A DNA stretch of 64,000 nucleotides from the NCBI RefSeq assembly GCF_900110645.1, contig NZ_FOFB01000005.1:62001-126000 (forward strand). The letters run 5' to 3'. The stretch is from Neolewinella agarilytica. GTDB lineage: Bacteria; Bacteroidota; Bacteroidia; Chitinophagales; Saprospiraceae. A model generated the notes under the pieces. The model was not told the DNA's origin, made no database searches, and was given only the letters and a program-made list of their open reading frames with translations. A program made the translations under genes and the position numbers. This document shows, piece by piece, positions 8,399-16,941 of the stretch. How positions within the stretch are numbered: position 1 is the stretch's first letter; every line of letters starts with the position of its first letter.

Positions 8399-9958
8399 AT
8401 GGGTAGAGGTTTACGAAGACTTCTTGGTTTAATATGCTTTCTGGCACCCATTGTTGTTTTTGGGCAGATCGAAATATGTGACAACGGTATCGACGATGAC
8501 CAGGACGGCCTGATCGATCTGAATGATGATGACTGCGCCTGCACCGTAATTGAGCCGGTGTCCGTAATTCCCAATCCGTCCTTCGAAGATATGAATTGCT
8601 GCCCCACGGAGCGTAGCCAGCTGGAATGTGCTGACCTTTGGATTCAGGCCTCAGAGCCTACAACGGATTATATCCATAACTGCGGATGGGGCGGCAGGGA
8701 TGAGTTCCTGCCACCTCAACCATTCCCCGATGGGGATGGCATTATGGGTTTTCGCGATGGTCGTGTCCGAAATAATACTACGGCGGAAACGAATTGGAAA
8801 GAATACGCCGGGGCTTGTTTGATTAGTCCGCTTCTGGCGGGTTCCACCTATCGGTTTGAGTTTGATGTAGGGTTTTCTGATTCGCAGCGGTCACCTCCGC
8901 TTGATATCACATTTTTTGGCACGAGTAGTTGTGATAATTTACCCTTTGGCGTTGGAGATGAAGCATTTGGTTGTCCTACAAATGGGCCTGACTGGTTGCA
9001 ACTGGGGGAGGTCAGTGTCTCGGGAGGTACCGGAAACGTTTGGGTAAATACCTTCATTGAAATTACCCCCGACATAGATATCGCCGCCATTGCCATCGGG
9101 CCTGGATGTAGTGCCGGTTCAACGACCATTAGCACTTACTACTTCTTTGACAACTTACTGCTGGCGGATATCGAATCTTTCGATTTTGAAATATCTGAGA
9201 ACCTTCATCCTTGCAATGACAATTTCACCCTGTCGGTTCCCTCGAACGATGCTTTTGAATACCAGTGGTATAAATCAGGTGTGGCTCTTTCCGGAGAGGT
9301 TTTTCCTGAGCTGACGCAAAACTATGGGGAAGGAATTTATCAGGTCCGGGTATTAGATGGAGCCTCCTGCAGGGTTTCTATGGAGTATGAGTATGTTCTG
9401 CCTCAGGTTAATACCTTTCCCGCTGTCGCTATTTGTGAAGGTGAATATTATGATTTTGGAGACTTAAGGATTACGGAGCCCGGCTCCTATCTGGATACCT
9501 TTAAGAATGTCAATAACTGCGACAGTATCGTTGCGCTGGAGCTGGAGGTGATCGGGTTGGGTTACGATACGGTGGAGGCGTCAGTCCTGACGGGGCAGGC
9601 GTTTGTGATTGACGATAATGACTTTTTCCTTCAAGGGGAATATGAAGTCAGATTAGTGTCTTCCATCGGCTGCGATAGTCTTGTGCTTTTACGACTAAAT
9701 AACTTTAATGTCTACATACCGACGGCTTTTAGCCCTAATGCAGATGGCGTTAATGATACCTTCTTCCCATTCGTTCCGGCAGAGGAGGTGGAGTCAATAG
9801 ACATGCAGGTCTTCGACCGCTGGGGAGGTCTGGTATTTCAGGGAGAAAGGTGGGATGGTCGGGATCAACAGGCAGGTGTGTACGTGTACACCATCAACAT
9901 CGATTTTGTGGGCGGCTACTCCCGACTGTTTAATGGAGCTTTGACCCTCGTGAAGTAG
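8399..9958 (+). CDS. Secreted protein with gliding-motility-type (CHU_C) type IX sorting domain
   Basis: A 519-residue exported protein. Residues 1-25 are a signal peptide (RRLLGLICFLAPIVVFGQ). It is followed by a short acidic, possibly calcium-binding segment (CDNGIDDDQDGLIDLNDDDC) and a beta-rich Cys-containing region with PSFED and LLAGSTYRFEFDVGF blocks suggestive of a carbohydrate-binding-like sandwich. An Ig-like stretch (YQWYKSGVAL) comes next. The last 80 residues are the CHU_C domain (PTAFSPNADGVNDTF, MQVFDRWGGLVFQG, WDGRDQQAGVYVY), which directs type B export by the type IX system. The TTG seven codons upstream was rejected in favour of the ATG. The ligand is unknown. It is separated by 214 bases from the export operon that follows, so linkage to it is uncertain. 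Confidence 0.85.
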   Translation: MGRGLRRLLGLICFLAPIVVFGQIEICDNGIDDDQDGLIDLNDDDCACTVIEPVSVIPNPSFEDMNCCPTERSQLECADLWIQASEPTTDYIHNCGWGGRDEFLPPQPFPDGDGIMGFRDGRVRNNTTAETNWKEYAGACLISPLLAGSTYRFEFDVGFSDSQRSPPLDITFFGTSSCDNLPFGVGDEAFGCPTNGPDWLQLGEVSVSGGTGNVWVNTFIEITPDIDIAAIAIGPGCSAGSTTISTYYFFDNLLLADIESFDFEISENLHPCNDNFTLSVPSNDAFEYQWYKSGVALSGEVFPELTQNYGEGIYQVRVLDGASCRVSMEYEYVLPQVNTFPAVAICEGEYYDFGDLRITEPGSYLDTFKNVNNCDSIVALELEVIGLGYDTVEASVLTGQAFVIDDNDFFLQGEYEVRLVSSIGCDSLVLLRLNNFNVYIPTAFSPNADGVNDTFFPFVPAEEVESIDMQVFDRWGGLVFQGERWDGRDQQAGVYVYTINIDFVGGYSRLFNGALTLVK

Positions 9959-10112
9959 ATTTTTTATCATCTCCGCCGAAGGGGGAAATCGGCAAGCTAT
10001 GAGCGGATCGGAGAACATTTAACCACTAATGTTAACTCAACCGAAGGTAATCGTTAAAATCAGAGTCTAAGGTCTCAACGGGCAGCATGAGCAGGCCTGA
10101 AAAACGATTCAC

Positions 10113-10146
10113 TGTAAACGTAATGTAAACTTAATGTAAGTTTACA
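10113..10146 (+). promoter_or_regulatory. Three 11-base tandem repeats ending in a palindrome (candidate operator)
   Basis: TGTAAACGTAA, TGTAAACTTAA and TGTAAGTTTACA follow one another with an exact 11-base period. The last unit forms TGTAAAC...GTTTACA dyad symmetry with its neighbour. They end 26 bases before the ATG of the DUF4956 gene. Direct repeats with one helical turn of spacing are the classic site form for OmpR/PhoB-type response regulators; that assignment is inference. Confidence 0.55.
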
Positions 10147-10172
10147 GAGCTTTTTTAAACTCAAAAGATTGC

Positions 10173-10913
10173 ATGTTCGATATTGAATGGTTGAGCTACA
10201 ACCCAGACACACCCTCTTTTTACGTGGTGTTGCTGACCACTTTGTTTTCGTTTTTTCTATCCTCCCTCATCGCCATCACTTATGAGCTGACGACCCAGAG
10301 TATTTACCGAAGAGCACACTTTTTACAATCACTGATTCTGATCGGGATTGTGGCCGCCACGGTGATGCAGGCCATCGGTGATAGCCTTGCCCGTGGGCTG
10401 GGAATCATTGGTGCGCTTTCCATCATTCGCTTCCGTACGGTTCTGGATGATCCGCGTAATATCACCTTTATGTTCGCCTCGTTGGGTACAGGCATTGCCA
10501 CAGGAGTCCTGGGCTTTAGCGTCGCTCTTACGGGGGCAGTGGTTTTCTGCCTGGGGGCAATTATTCTTCGGTTCTCTCCCATGAGCAACAACAATGAGTT
10601 TATTGGGGAGATCAAGCTTAAAGTGCCTAAGGAAGATAAGCAACAGTCAATCATTGAAAAGCTGTTAAAGCAACATTGTCGGGATTTGGAGCTGGAGCAA
10701 ATAAGGTTTCTCTCCGATAAAAGAGTCCAGACTTACACGGAGGAAGGTATTCCTAAGATAGAAGAGTTCTCCCGGGAAAACCTTCAGGAATTTACCTACC
10801 TCATCCGACTGAAATACCGGGCATCGATCAACGACATGTCATCTGATCTTTACAAATTGGAAGGCCTGGAAGATCTTAAACTTAATTTCCGTAAACGCCC
10901 TACAAAACTATAA
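10173..10913 (+). CDS. DUF4956 family membrane protein
   Basis: A 246-residue protein with four predicted membrane helices in the first 135 residues. It carries the DUF4956 signature GLGIIGALSIIRFRTVLDDP followed by ITFMFASLGTGIATG. The remaining 110 residues form a cytosolic domain that looks ferredoxin-like (EFTYLIRLKYRASINDMSSD). The family's molecular role is not established; elsewhere members sit beside VTC-type polyphosphate polymerase or CotH genes, none of which is present here. Here it heads an operon with an HlyD-like adaptor (4-base gap) and a TolC-like protein. That makes it the only inner-membrane candidate in this transcription unit, and I infer a transport role. Tandem operator-like repeats lie directly upstream. 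Confidence 0.82.
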   Translation: MFDIEWLSYNPDTPSFYVVLLTTLFSFFLSSLIAITYELTTQSIYRRAHFLQSLILIGIVAATVMQAIGDSLARGLGIIGALSIIRFRTVLDDPRNITFMFASLGTGIATGVLGFSVALTGAVVFCLGAIILRFSPMSNNNEFIGEIKLKVPKEDKQQSIIEKLLKQHCRDLELEQIRFLSDKRVQTYTEEGIPKIEEFSRENLQEFTYLIRLKYRASINDMSSDLYKLEGLEDLKLNFRKRPTKL

Positions 10914-10917
10914 AGCT

Positions 10918-11922
10918 ATGCGGTTCAATTTATTTTACCTGGTTCTTGTGGTGCTGGGGCTGTCACTCGTTTTCCTTTTTCGCCCACCTGAAGAAAATGA
11001 TCTGAGTTTTTTCGGCTTTGCTGAAAGCAATGAGATAACGGTCAATTACAACTACCCGGTCGTGATTGATGAGTTACTCGTTCGCCCCGGACAGGCAGTA
11101 AAGAAAGGAGAAGCACTAATGAGGGTGAGTCGTCGTAAGTCAAAAGAAACTATGGCTGATCAAACCTTTAGAATCAGAGAACTACGGGCGGAAGAAAAGC
11201 TGTGGCGGCAACGAAAAGAAAGTGAGTTAGAGGAAAAGACTGGAAAGTCTATGGATGAGTTAGCCCGGGTAGAAGAAGAAATTACTTCCCTGCGAAAAGA
11301 ACTCGACTACAGAAAATCGCTAGCTGAAGGCCTGGGATCTATTGCTGCTACGGCTGGTGATTACCGCCCGATTGAGGACAAGATTTCCGTTTTAGAGGCC
11401 AGGAAGACTCGAGTGCTCAATGCCAGTACATTGAACAAGGAGAACCTTCGAGAGGAGTTAAGCCTGGGGCAAAACCCATATGCCGAACAAATTCGCCGGC
11501 TGGAAGCTGAAATTGCCTTCGAGGATGATCAGAAGGTGCAGCCCTTTATCGTAAAGGCTCCTGAGAATGGGATCGTTGGGAATATAGAAGTAAGGGAAGA
11601 AGAGCACGTCCAGTCTTATTCTACGTTGCTTTCTTTCTACGAGCCGCATTCCAGTTTGGTCCGTGGTTACGTTCATGAAGACCTGACGGCAAAAGTCGCA
11701 TTGGGTGATGACCTGGAGGTTTATTCCTTAAAAACAGGTGGGCAAATCTATTCTGGAAAGGTGATTGGTTTGGGCTCCCGCATAGTGGAGACCCCTACGA
11801 GATTACGAAAACTGCCCGACTTTAAAACTTACGGGCGGGAGGTAATTGTGGAAATCTCTCCCGAAAATTTATTCCTGCAAAAGGAAAAAGTTGGTATCAG
11901 GCGGGTAACGGCCGTGCCTTAA
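10918..11922 (+). CDS. HlyD-like periplasmic adaptor (membrane fusion protein)
   Basis: A 334-residue protein with one N-terminal membrane anchor (LFYLVLVVLGLSLVFLF). A first lipoyl half follows (VVIDELLVRPGQAVKKGEALMRV), then a charged coiled-coil hairpin at about 75-190 and the second lipoyl half (FIVKAPENGIVGNIEVREEEHV). A beta-barrel ending with KVIGLGSRIVETPTRL completes it. Such adaptors bridge an inner-membrane transporter and an outer-membrane channel. It lies between the DUF4956 gene and the TolC-like gene with tight spacing, so the three probably form one envelope-spanning complex. It is only distantly similar to the second adaptor at 13200-14492. Confidence 0.82.
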   Translation: MRFNLFYLVLVVLGLSLVFLFRPPEENDLSFFGFAESNEITVNYNYPVVIDELLVRPGQAVKKGEALMRVSRRKSKETMADQTFRIRELRAEEKLWRQRKESELEEKTGKSMDELARVEEEITSLRKELDYRKSLAEGLGSIAATAGDYRPIEDKISVLEARKTRVLNASTLNKENLREELSLGQNPYAEQIRRLEAEIAFEDDQKVQPFIVKAPENGIVGNIEVREEEHVQSYSTLLSFYEPHSSLVRGYVHEDLTAKVALGDDLEVYSLKTGGQIYSGKVIGLGSRIVETPTRLRKLPDFKTYGREVIVEISPENLFLQKEKVGIRRVTAVP

Positions 11923-11954
11923 GCTTCTCCCCCCATAACAACCAATAATTAAGC

Positions 11955-13187
11955 ATGGTATTACCGGACATCGTTACCGTTGATCTACAAAGAGTCTTCT
12001 TCTCTTTACTGTTATGGTCTTTGATTCTCTTTCCCTCAGTTGATCTGCTCGCCCAGGATGTAATTGACGCAACGGATTTTTTTCAGATTGGCCAGGAAGC
12101 AGAAAACGGATTAGCTGCTGAGAAGCATTCAATTTCTTCTTCCCGAATGCCATGGATTGAGGAATATGAACTGAGAACAGAAACCAGAGATTTTGACATT
12201 GACCGGCAGGAGTACACTTTTCGGGTTTCGCCCAGTACCGGGCGAAAAAGGCGGGCATTAACGGCACTGTATAATCATCAGGAAAGGGCTCCGGACTTTG
12301 AAGCTCAGGAGTCGAGTTGTGATGACTTAGCAGATCGGTATTACCAGTGGCTGGTACTCTATCTGATGGACCGGGAGCTGGATATTCTCAACAGGTTAAA
12401 AGTAGTGTTGGATGATCGGCAATTAGTGCTCAGCCGGCAAGCCGGCAATCTGGATTTTGACTGGTCTAAACTGATCGGGCTACGGCAGGATATCTCCGAT
12501 TTTGAGTTGCGGCTGTCCCGGTTAAAGACGGTGCAGGCCCGGATCAATAAAGAGCTGGGGCTCAAAGATCCGTTCTTTTCCTTCGAGGGTTTCATCTCTC
12601 TGTCTGAAATCGGAGAAGCCTTTCCGGGGAATTTTAAAAAAGGTCTTGACCCTAAGCTAGACTATGAGCTGGCGACGGTTGCCCATGAGCTGGAGTTAGA
12701 AAAAGCGGAGCAGAAACAGTTCTTTGATTTTGCCCAATTGAAATACCAGGGGCCACACACCGATGAATTGCAAGAACGTTTTTCCGTCGGCCTGGCCTTT
12801 CAGTTACCAAACTCTGGCGACAAAAAACTGAAAATGCGGGAGCTGGAATTGGAAGTACAAAGCCTTAGGAAAGAGCAGGAAGTAGAGGTAGCCACAGATA
12901 AAGAAGTGTATGAGGCAGAAGTAGCCGGATGGCTGATTGAATATGAGCATTTCAGGTTTATGACCGCTACGCATCGTAAAGAACAAGAAGAACTGAGGCT
13001 GATCAGTAACCAATTAAAAAAGAAAGAAGGGTTCAACCCGCTACCGTTGTTAGCTATTCAGGAAAGAGCCATCAGGAACGAACTAAAGTTGCTCGATGTC
13101 TCTACCGATCTGTACCAGAGCTACCTGAAGATAAGAGAACGGGGCGGGGAGCTATGTACAGCAACTAGTGGGGAGTTATTGCGGTAG
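11955..13187 (+). CDS. TolC-like outer-membrane efflux protein
   Basis: A 410-residue protein with an N-terminal signal sequence (FFSLLLWSLILFPSVDLLAQ). Long heptad-rich helices follow (CDDLADRYYQWLVLYLMDRELDILNRLKVVLDDRQ; ELDVQSLRKEQ-like stretches near 280-310). A short beta-strand segment (RFSVGLAFQLPNSGDKK) in the middle resembles the outer-membrane barrel hairpin of TolC. It should form the trimeric outer-membrane exit duct. It ends 12 bases from the convergent adaptor gene of the C39 ABC exporter. It could therefore serve that exporter as well, since that operon has no outer-membrane gene of its own. Confidence 0.8.
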   Translation: MVLPDIVTVDLQRVFFSLLLWSLILFPSVDLLAQDVIDATDFFQIGQEAENGLAAEKHSISSSRMPWIEEYELRTETRDFDIDRQEYTFRVSPSTGRKRRALTALYNHQERAPDFEAQESSCDDLADRYYQWLVLYLMDRELDILNRLKVVLDDRQLVLSRQAGNLDFDWSKLIGLRQDISDFELRLSRLKTVQARINKELGLKDPFFSFEGFISLSEIGEAFPGNFKKGLDPKLDYELATVAHELELEKAEQKQFFDFAQLKYQGPHTDELQERFSVGLAFQLPNSGDKKLKMRELELEVQSLRKEQEVEVATDKEVYEAEVAGWLIEYEHFRFMTATHRKEQEELRLISNQLKKKEGFNPLPLLAIQERAIRNELKLLDVSTDLYQSYLKIRERGGELCTATSGELLR

Positions 13188-13199
13188 TAGACCAATCTC

Positions 13200-14492
13200 C
13201 TAAAACCGATCCAAAAACCGTGATAACAGCGGTTTACTATCCGTAATGATGCTCGCTTCCCCCTCCATAAAGGGACTGGCTTCCAGGCGATTACCGGTTG
13301 TGGTAAGTAACTCTTTAGGGAAGCCGACTTCAACGTTGATCCGACCTTCGCTCTGCAGGTTGCCTTTTTTTATTACCTGTCCCTCCACCGAGCCGTACTC
13401 CAGGTAAGGGTAGCTGGCAAAGCGGACCATGACCTTTTGGCCAATGTCTACAGCACCGGAGCCTCTCACGGGTAAATCGATACGGCCAATAATGTCTCCC
13501 GGGTTAGCGGGGATGATGGTAGCCACCTTGGTTCCCTGTAATATGTACTGCTCGGCCCTAACCTCCTGATCGAGTACGACCACACCATTTACGGGGCTTA
13601 CCAGCGTATATTTTTGCATCCAGTTGGAAACGCCCGCTCGCAGAGCGTCATAGCTGTTGCGCAGGTCATCCGCCGCCTGATTGAGCGTGCTGGGCAAACC
13701 TCCACGGTAGCTTTCGATTTGGTTACGCATCAACTCAATGTCAAAGCTTGCAGCCCGAACGGCTGCCCTGCTTCGCTGCAGATTGTCTTCCGCAATTTCC
13801 ACCTGCCGGCGGGCAAGGGTAAGCTGTTGGTCGTTGTTCAGCCCGTCAGAGGCGAGCTGCTCTTCCCGTGTTAGCCGCTCCCGCTCTCGTTGCAACTCGT
13901 CTTCCAGTCTGCCCTGTCGGGCCCGTTCGGTTCTGATCTTACGCTCCTGCTGATCAATACGACGTTGAAGTTCCCGGGTAGTGAGCCCGTCCAGCCGACG
14001 GTCTTTCAGGTTTTTGTAAATCTCTTGCTTCTCCCGAAATTCGAAGACGGCCTCTTTGATCTCTCCCAGATTCCAGTTGGTAGGAATGTCGAAGTTTGCC
14101 AGCCCGTTGTCTGATTCATCAACGGGGTTGAACAGTCGGGTATCCAGAGAGGATACATCGTCGAATGCTGCAATAGTTTTCGCCACCACGAGTATCTGCA
14201 TCGCAGAAACGGAGTCGTTGTCTTTAATGAGCACCCGGTCAACAAGAAAATCCTTCGGCGCACGCAGGGGGCGTGGCGGGTCAATGGTGGTAAGGGTCAG
14301 TTTGCCGGTTACAACGTCGGGGTAGGTATACATCGACGTCATAAGTACAAGCAAAAACATGATGATAACAAGAATGAACGTCCCGGACTTAGCCAGCCAG
14401 GCTGGCGGAGTGCCAATGATTTCTTCTACATCCTGACTCCGTAGCTCCGGCTGAGTAACCGGCAGGGAGCTGTTTTCTTCCAGGCCTGCCAT
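13200..14492 (-). CDS. HlyD-family adaptor of a type I secretion system
   Basis: A 430-residue membrane fusion protein. A cytosolic N-tail of about 35 residues precedes one membrane helix (FILVIIMFLLVLMTSMYTY). A long coiled coil follows at about 130-290, rich in Arg/Glu heptads (RRIDQQERKIRTERARQ). The lipoyl/barrel part carries SPVNGVVVLDQEVRAEQY and the C-terminal barrel with GQKVMVRFASYPYLEYG. It pairs with the C39 ABC transporter directly upstream. The stop of that gene and this ATG share one base (TGATG), a strong sign of translational coupling. A TTG one codon earlier is a possible alternative start. Confidence 0.88.
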   Translation of the reverse strand: MAGLEENSSLPVTQPELRSQDVEEIIGTPPAWLAKSGTFILVIIMFLLVLMTSMYTYPDVVTGKLTLTTIDPPRPLRAPKDFLVDRVLIKDNDSVSAMQILVVAKTIAAFDDVSSLDTRLFNPVDESDNGLANFDIPTNWNLGEIKEAVFEFREKQEIYKNLKDRRLDGLTTRELQRRIDQQERKIRTERARQGRLEDELQRERERLTREEQLASDGLNNDQQLTLARRQVEIAEDNLQRSRAAVRAASFDIELMRNQIESYRGGLPSTLNQAADDLRNSYDALRAGVSNWMQKYTLVSPVNGVVVLDQEVRAEQYILQGTKVATIIPANPGDIIGRIDLPVRGSGAVDIGQKVMVRFASYPYLEYGSVEGQVIKKGNLQSEGRINVEVGFPKELLTTTGNRLEASPFMEGEASIITDSKPLLSRFLDRF

Positions 14493-16687
14493 CAATTACC
14501 CAACAGGGTTTGATTCCGGACCAGCCGGAAGTAACTGGAACGAGTCTCCATTAGCTCCGTGTGTTTGCCCTGTTCCACAATAACTCCGTCGTTTACCACA
14601 ACGATGTGATCAGCCCGTTCAAAGGTAGAGTGACGGTGGGCAACAATAACGATCGTAGTCCCCTTCATGTATTCGAAGAGCTCATCCATAATGGTCACCT
14701 CCGTAAAGGCGTTAAGCCCCGTGGTCGCTTCATCGAGGAACAAATACTTAGGCTGCCGGTAAATCGCTCTGGCGATGAGGAGGCGTTGTTTTTGCCCGCG
14801 ACTGAGCCCTACGCCCGCTTCCCCGATAACCGTTCCGTAGCCGTTGGGTAAACGGTCAATGAACCGTTCAATCTGCGCAATTTTGACGGCCTGTATCAAC
14901 CGTTGCTGGTCAATGTAATCTTCGCCCAAAGCAATGTTGCGGGCAATGGTGTCACTGAAGATGTACCCCTCCTGGCTGACAACGCCAGAGATGGATCGCC
15001 AGTACGTCCGGTCAATGGTCGATAGATTCGTTCCACCCAACAAAATTTCTCCTTCAGTGGGTTGATAAAAGCCCTGCATTAGCTTGAGAAGGGTCGACTT
15101 GCCCGAACCAGAAGCACCAACAATAGCCGTTACCTTGCCCGGAGGAATCGTAGCATTGATGCCTTTCAATACTCTTGGGGCATTGGGGAGGTTGTAATGA
15201 AAGCCAACGTCTTTCAACTGAAGACTTCCATCACCAGGAATGATTGCCAAACGGTGAACCCTTTCCTGTTCGTCGGCCTTGTTATGGATTTCGTTCATCC
15301 GCTCCAGGCTGATCATACTTTCCCGGTAGCCACGGGCGAATTCGTTGAAATCTTCGATTGGTGTATCTAACTGTGCCAGGATGTAGTGGATTGCCACCAG
15401 TGTGCCAAGGGTAAGGTCACCGTTTAACACGGCAGTAGCCGCCACCAGCGTAATCATCAGGTTTTTAACCTGATTGATGGCCGTACCTCCAGTGCGTTGC
15501 CACTGGTCAATGGTGCTCAGTTGCAGCCGCGTACGGTAGAGCCCGGCCCGCTGCCGTTCCCAGGCCCATCGCTTTTGGCGGGAGGCATTTCCTTGCTTGA
15601 TCTCCTGCATGCCGTCGATGATTTCCATCAACTGCTCTTTGCCCGCCGCACTTTGCTCAAACAGTCGGAAATCGAGGTCTCTTTTACGGCTCTCCTGCCA
15701 GCTGACCCAGCCGATGTTGATGGCCGTGCCAATGAGGAAGATCAGGAAGAGAATACTGTCCCAAAGTGCTAACACGACCGCAAAAGCCAGGAAGTTGAAG
15801 ATACTGAAGACCCGGACGAGCGTCGGGCCGGTCAGGAAGTTCTGCAGTCGTTCGTGGTCATTGATGCGCTGCAGCAGGTCTCCGCGGCTGCGGCTGTCAA
15901 AGAATTCAAGCGGCAGGCGGGTCAGTTTGCGGATGTAATCACTCACCAGGCTCACGTTCACCCGTCCACCAATGTGAAGCATGATGTAACGCCGCATCGC
16001 CCCCAGCAGAGTAGTGGATAAAAGCAGAATACCCTGAGCGATCACAACGAGGAGCACGAAATTGTAATCGTCATGAACGATGCCAAAATCGACCATATTC
16101 TTCAGCAGGAAGGGAAGGAGGATCTGTAGAATACTGGCCAGTACCAATCCTGCACCAAACTGCCAGAGTAAAATGCTGTAGTTCCGGAAGTAGTCCAGTA
16201 CGTATTTCCAGCTGCTTTTGTCAATGCCTTCGCGGTCCTTAGCAAAAAAGTCAGGTGTGGTTTCCAGCACCAGAACGTTTCCGGAGTAGGTGCCCTGATC
16301 ATTATTCAGCGTAGCCCAATGCCGCAGCATCTCGGCCTTGCCAACATCGTACTTTCCTCTTGCCGGGTCAGGGTCGGCCAGATAGAAACGCCCTTTCTTG
16401 GCTTTGTGTAAAACCACAAAGTGCTCTTCATTCCAGGGCAAAATACAGGGTAGGGGAATGTCTCTTTCCAGCTGTTCCAGCGAAACGGGCAGGGCAAGCG
16501 TCTGTAAACCAATACTTTCGGCTCCTTCGCTAATGCCCAGCAGGCTCACGCCTTCCCGGCTGATGCGGGTTTGCTCGCGCAGGTATTCGAGGTTGTAATA
16601 ACGGCCGTAGTGCCGGGCTACCATCCGAAGACAGGCCGCGCCACAATCCATTTCCTCCAATTGCTGGTAATAGGTAAAGCCGAGCAT
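14492..16687 (-). CDS. Peptidase-containing ABC transporter (C39 type, PCAT)
   Basis: A 731-residue exporter that cleaves double-glycine leaders and secretes the cargo. The N-terminal C39 domain has Q9, C15 (EMDCGAAC), H89 (EEHFVVLH) and D105 (FYLADP), so the protease triad looks intact. A six-helix transmembrane domain spans about 165-440. The ATPase has Walker A GASGSGKST, signature GLSRGQKQ (LSRGQ rather than LSGGQ) and Walker B YLFLDEATTGLN, with an H-loop in VIVAHRHST. It is coupled to the adaptor gene downstream. No gene for a GG-leader peptide is recognisable nearby, so the substrate is encoded elsewhere or is very small. The -7-like box TATCTTTA lies about 20 bases upstream of the start. 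Confidence 0.93.
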   Translation of the reverse strand: MLGFTYYQQLEEMDCGAACLRMVARHYGRYYNLEYLREQTRISREGVSLLGISEGAESIGLQTLALPVSLEQLERDIPLPCILPWNEEHFVVLHKAKKGRFYLADPDPARGKYDVGKAEMLRHWATLNNDQGTYSGNVLVLETTPDFFAKDREGIDKSSWKYVLDYFRNYSILLWQFGAGLVLASILQILLPFLLKNMVDFGIVHDDYNFVLLVVIAQGILLLSTTLLGAMRRYIMLHIGGRVNVSLVSDYIRKLTRLPLEFFDSRSRGDLLQRINDHERLQNFLTGPTLVRVFSIFNFLAFAVVLALWDSILFLIFLIGTAINIGWVSWQESRKRDLDFRLFEQSAAGKEQLMEIIDGMQEIKQGNASRQKRWAWERQRAGLYRTRLQLSTIDQWQRTGGTAINQVKNLMITLVAATAVLNGDLTLGTLVAIHYILAQLDTPIEDFNEFARGYRESMISLERMNEIHNKADEQERVHRLAIIPGDGSLQLKDVGFHYNLPNAPRVLKGINATIPPGKVTAIVGASGSGKSTLLKLMQGFYQPTEGEILLGGTNLSTIDRTYWRSISGVVSQEGYIFSDTIARNIALGEDYIDQQRLIQAVKIAQIERFIDRLPNGYGTVIGEAGVGLSRGQKQRLLIARAIYRQPKYLFLDEATTGLNAFTEVTIMDELFEYMKGTTIVIVAHRHSTFERADHIVVVNDGVIVEQGKHTELMETRSSYFRLVRNQTLLGN

Positions 16688-16854
16688 AAGTTGAGTAAAG
16701 ATAATGCCTTGAACGCTAATTAGTTCAGTCGCCTGAAAGGCAGCCCGTTCCCGAGTAATCAGCTACCGTTTCGTGAGGAAAAGGTGTCGCTTGTCCTGAA
16801 AGTTTTTTCGGAGAGAGAATAAGCTTTGTGGCGACGGATACTTTTAGCAAGCTC

Positions 16855-16939
16855 AGGCGCGGCCGCAGGTGCAGGGGAAAACACAGGGGGCAAGCCCTCA
16901 CTTTGCTCCTCAACTCTCCTTTGCACCTGCGTGTGCGCC
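16855..16939. repeat. Dispersed element, family 1, complete inverted pair
   Basis: A plus-oriented copy (16855-16894, AGGCGCGGCCGCAGGTGCAG at its left) and an inverted copy (16901-16939, TTTGCACCTGCGTGTGCGCC at its right) face each other with their GCTCC ends inward. Together they form an 85-base palindromic unit filling the gap between the sigma-54-type regulator's end and the ABC exporter's start. As RNA it would fold into a long hairpin. It resembles a REPIN or a non-autonomous MITE. Confidence 0.8.
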
Positions 16940-16941
16940 GG

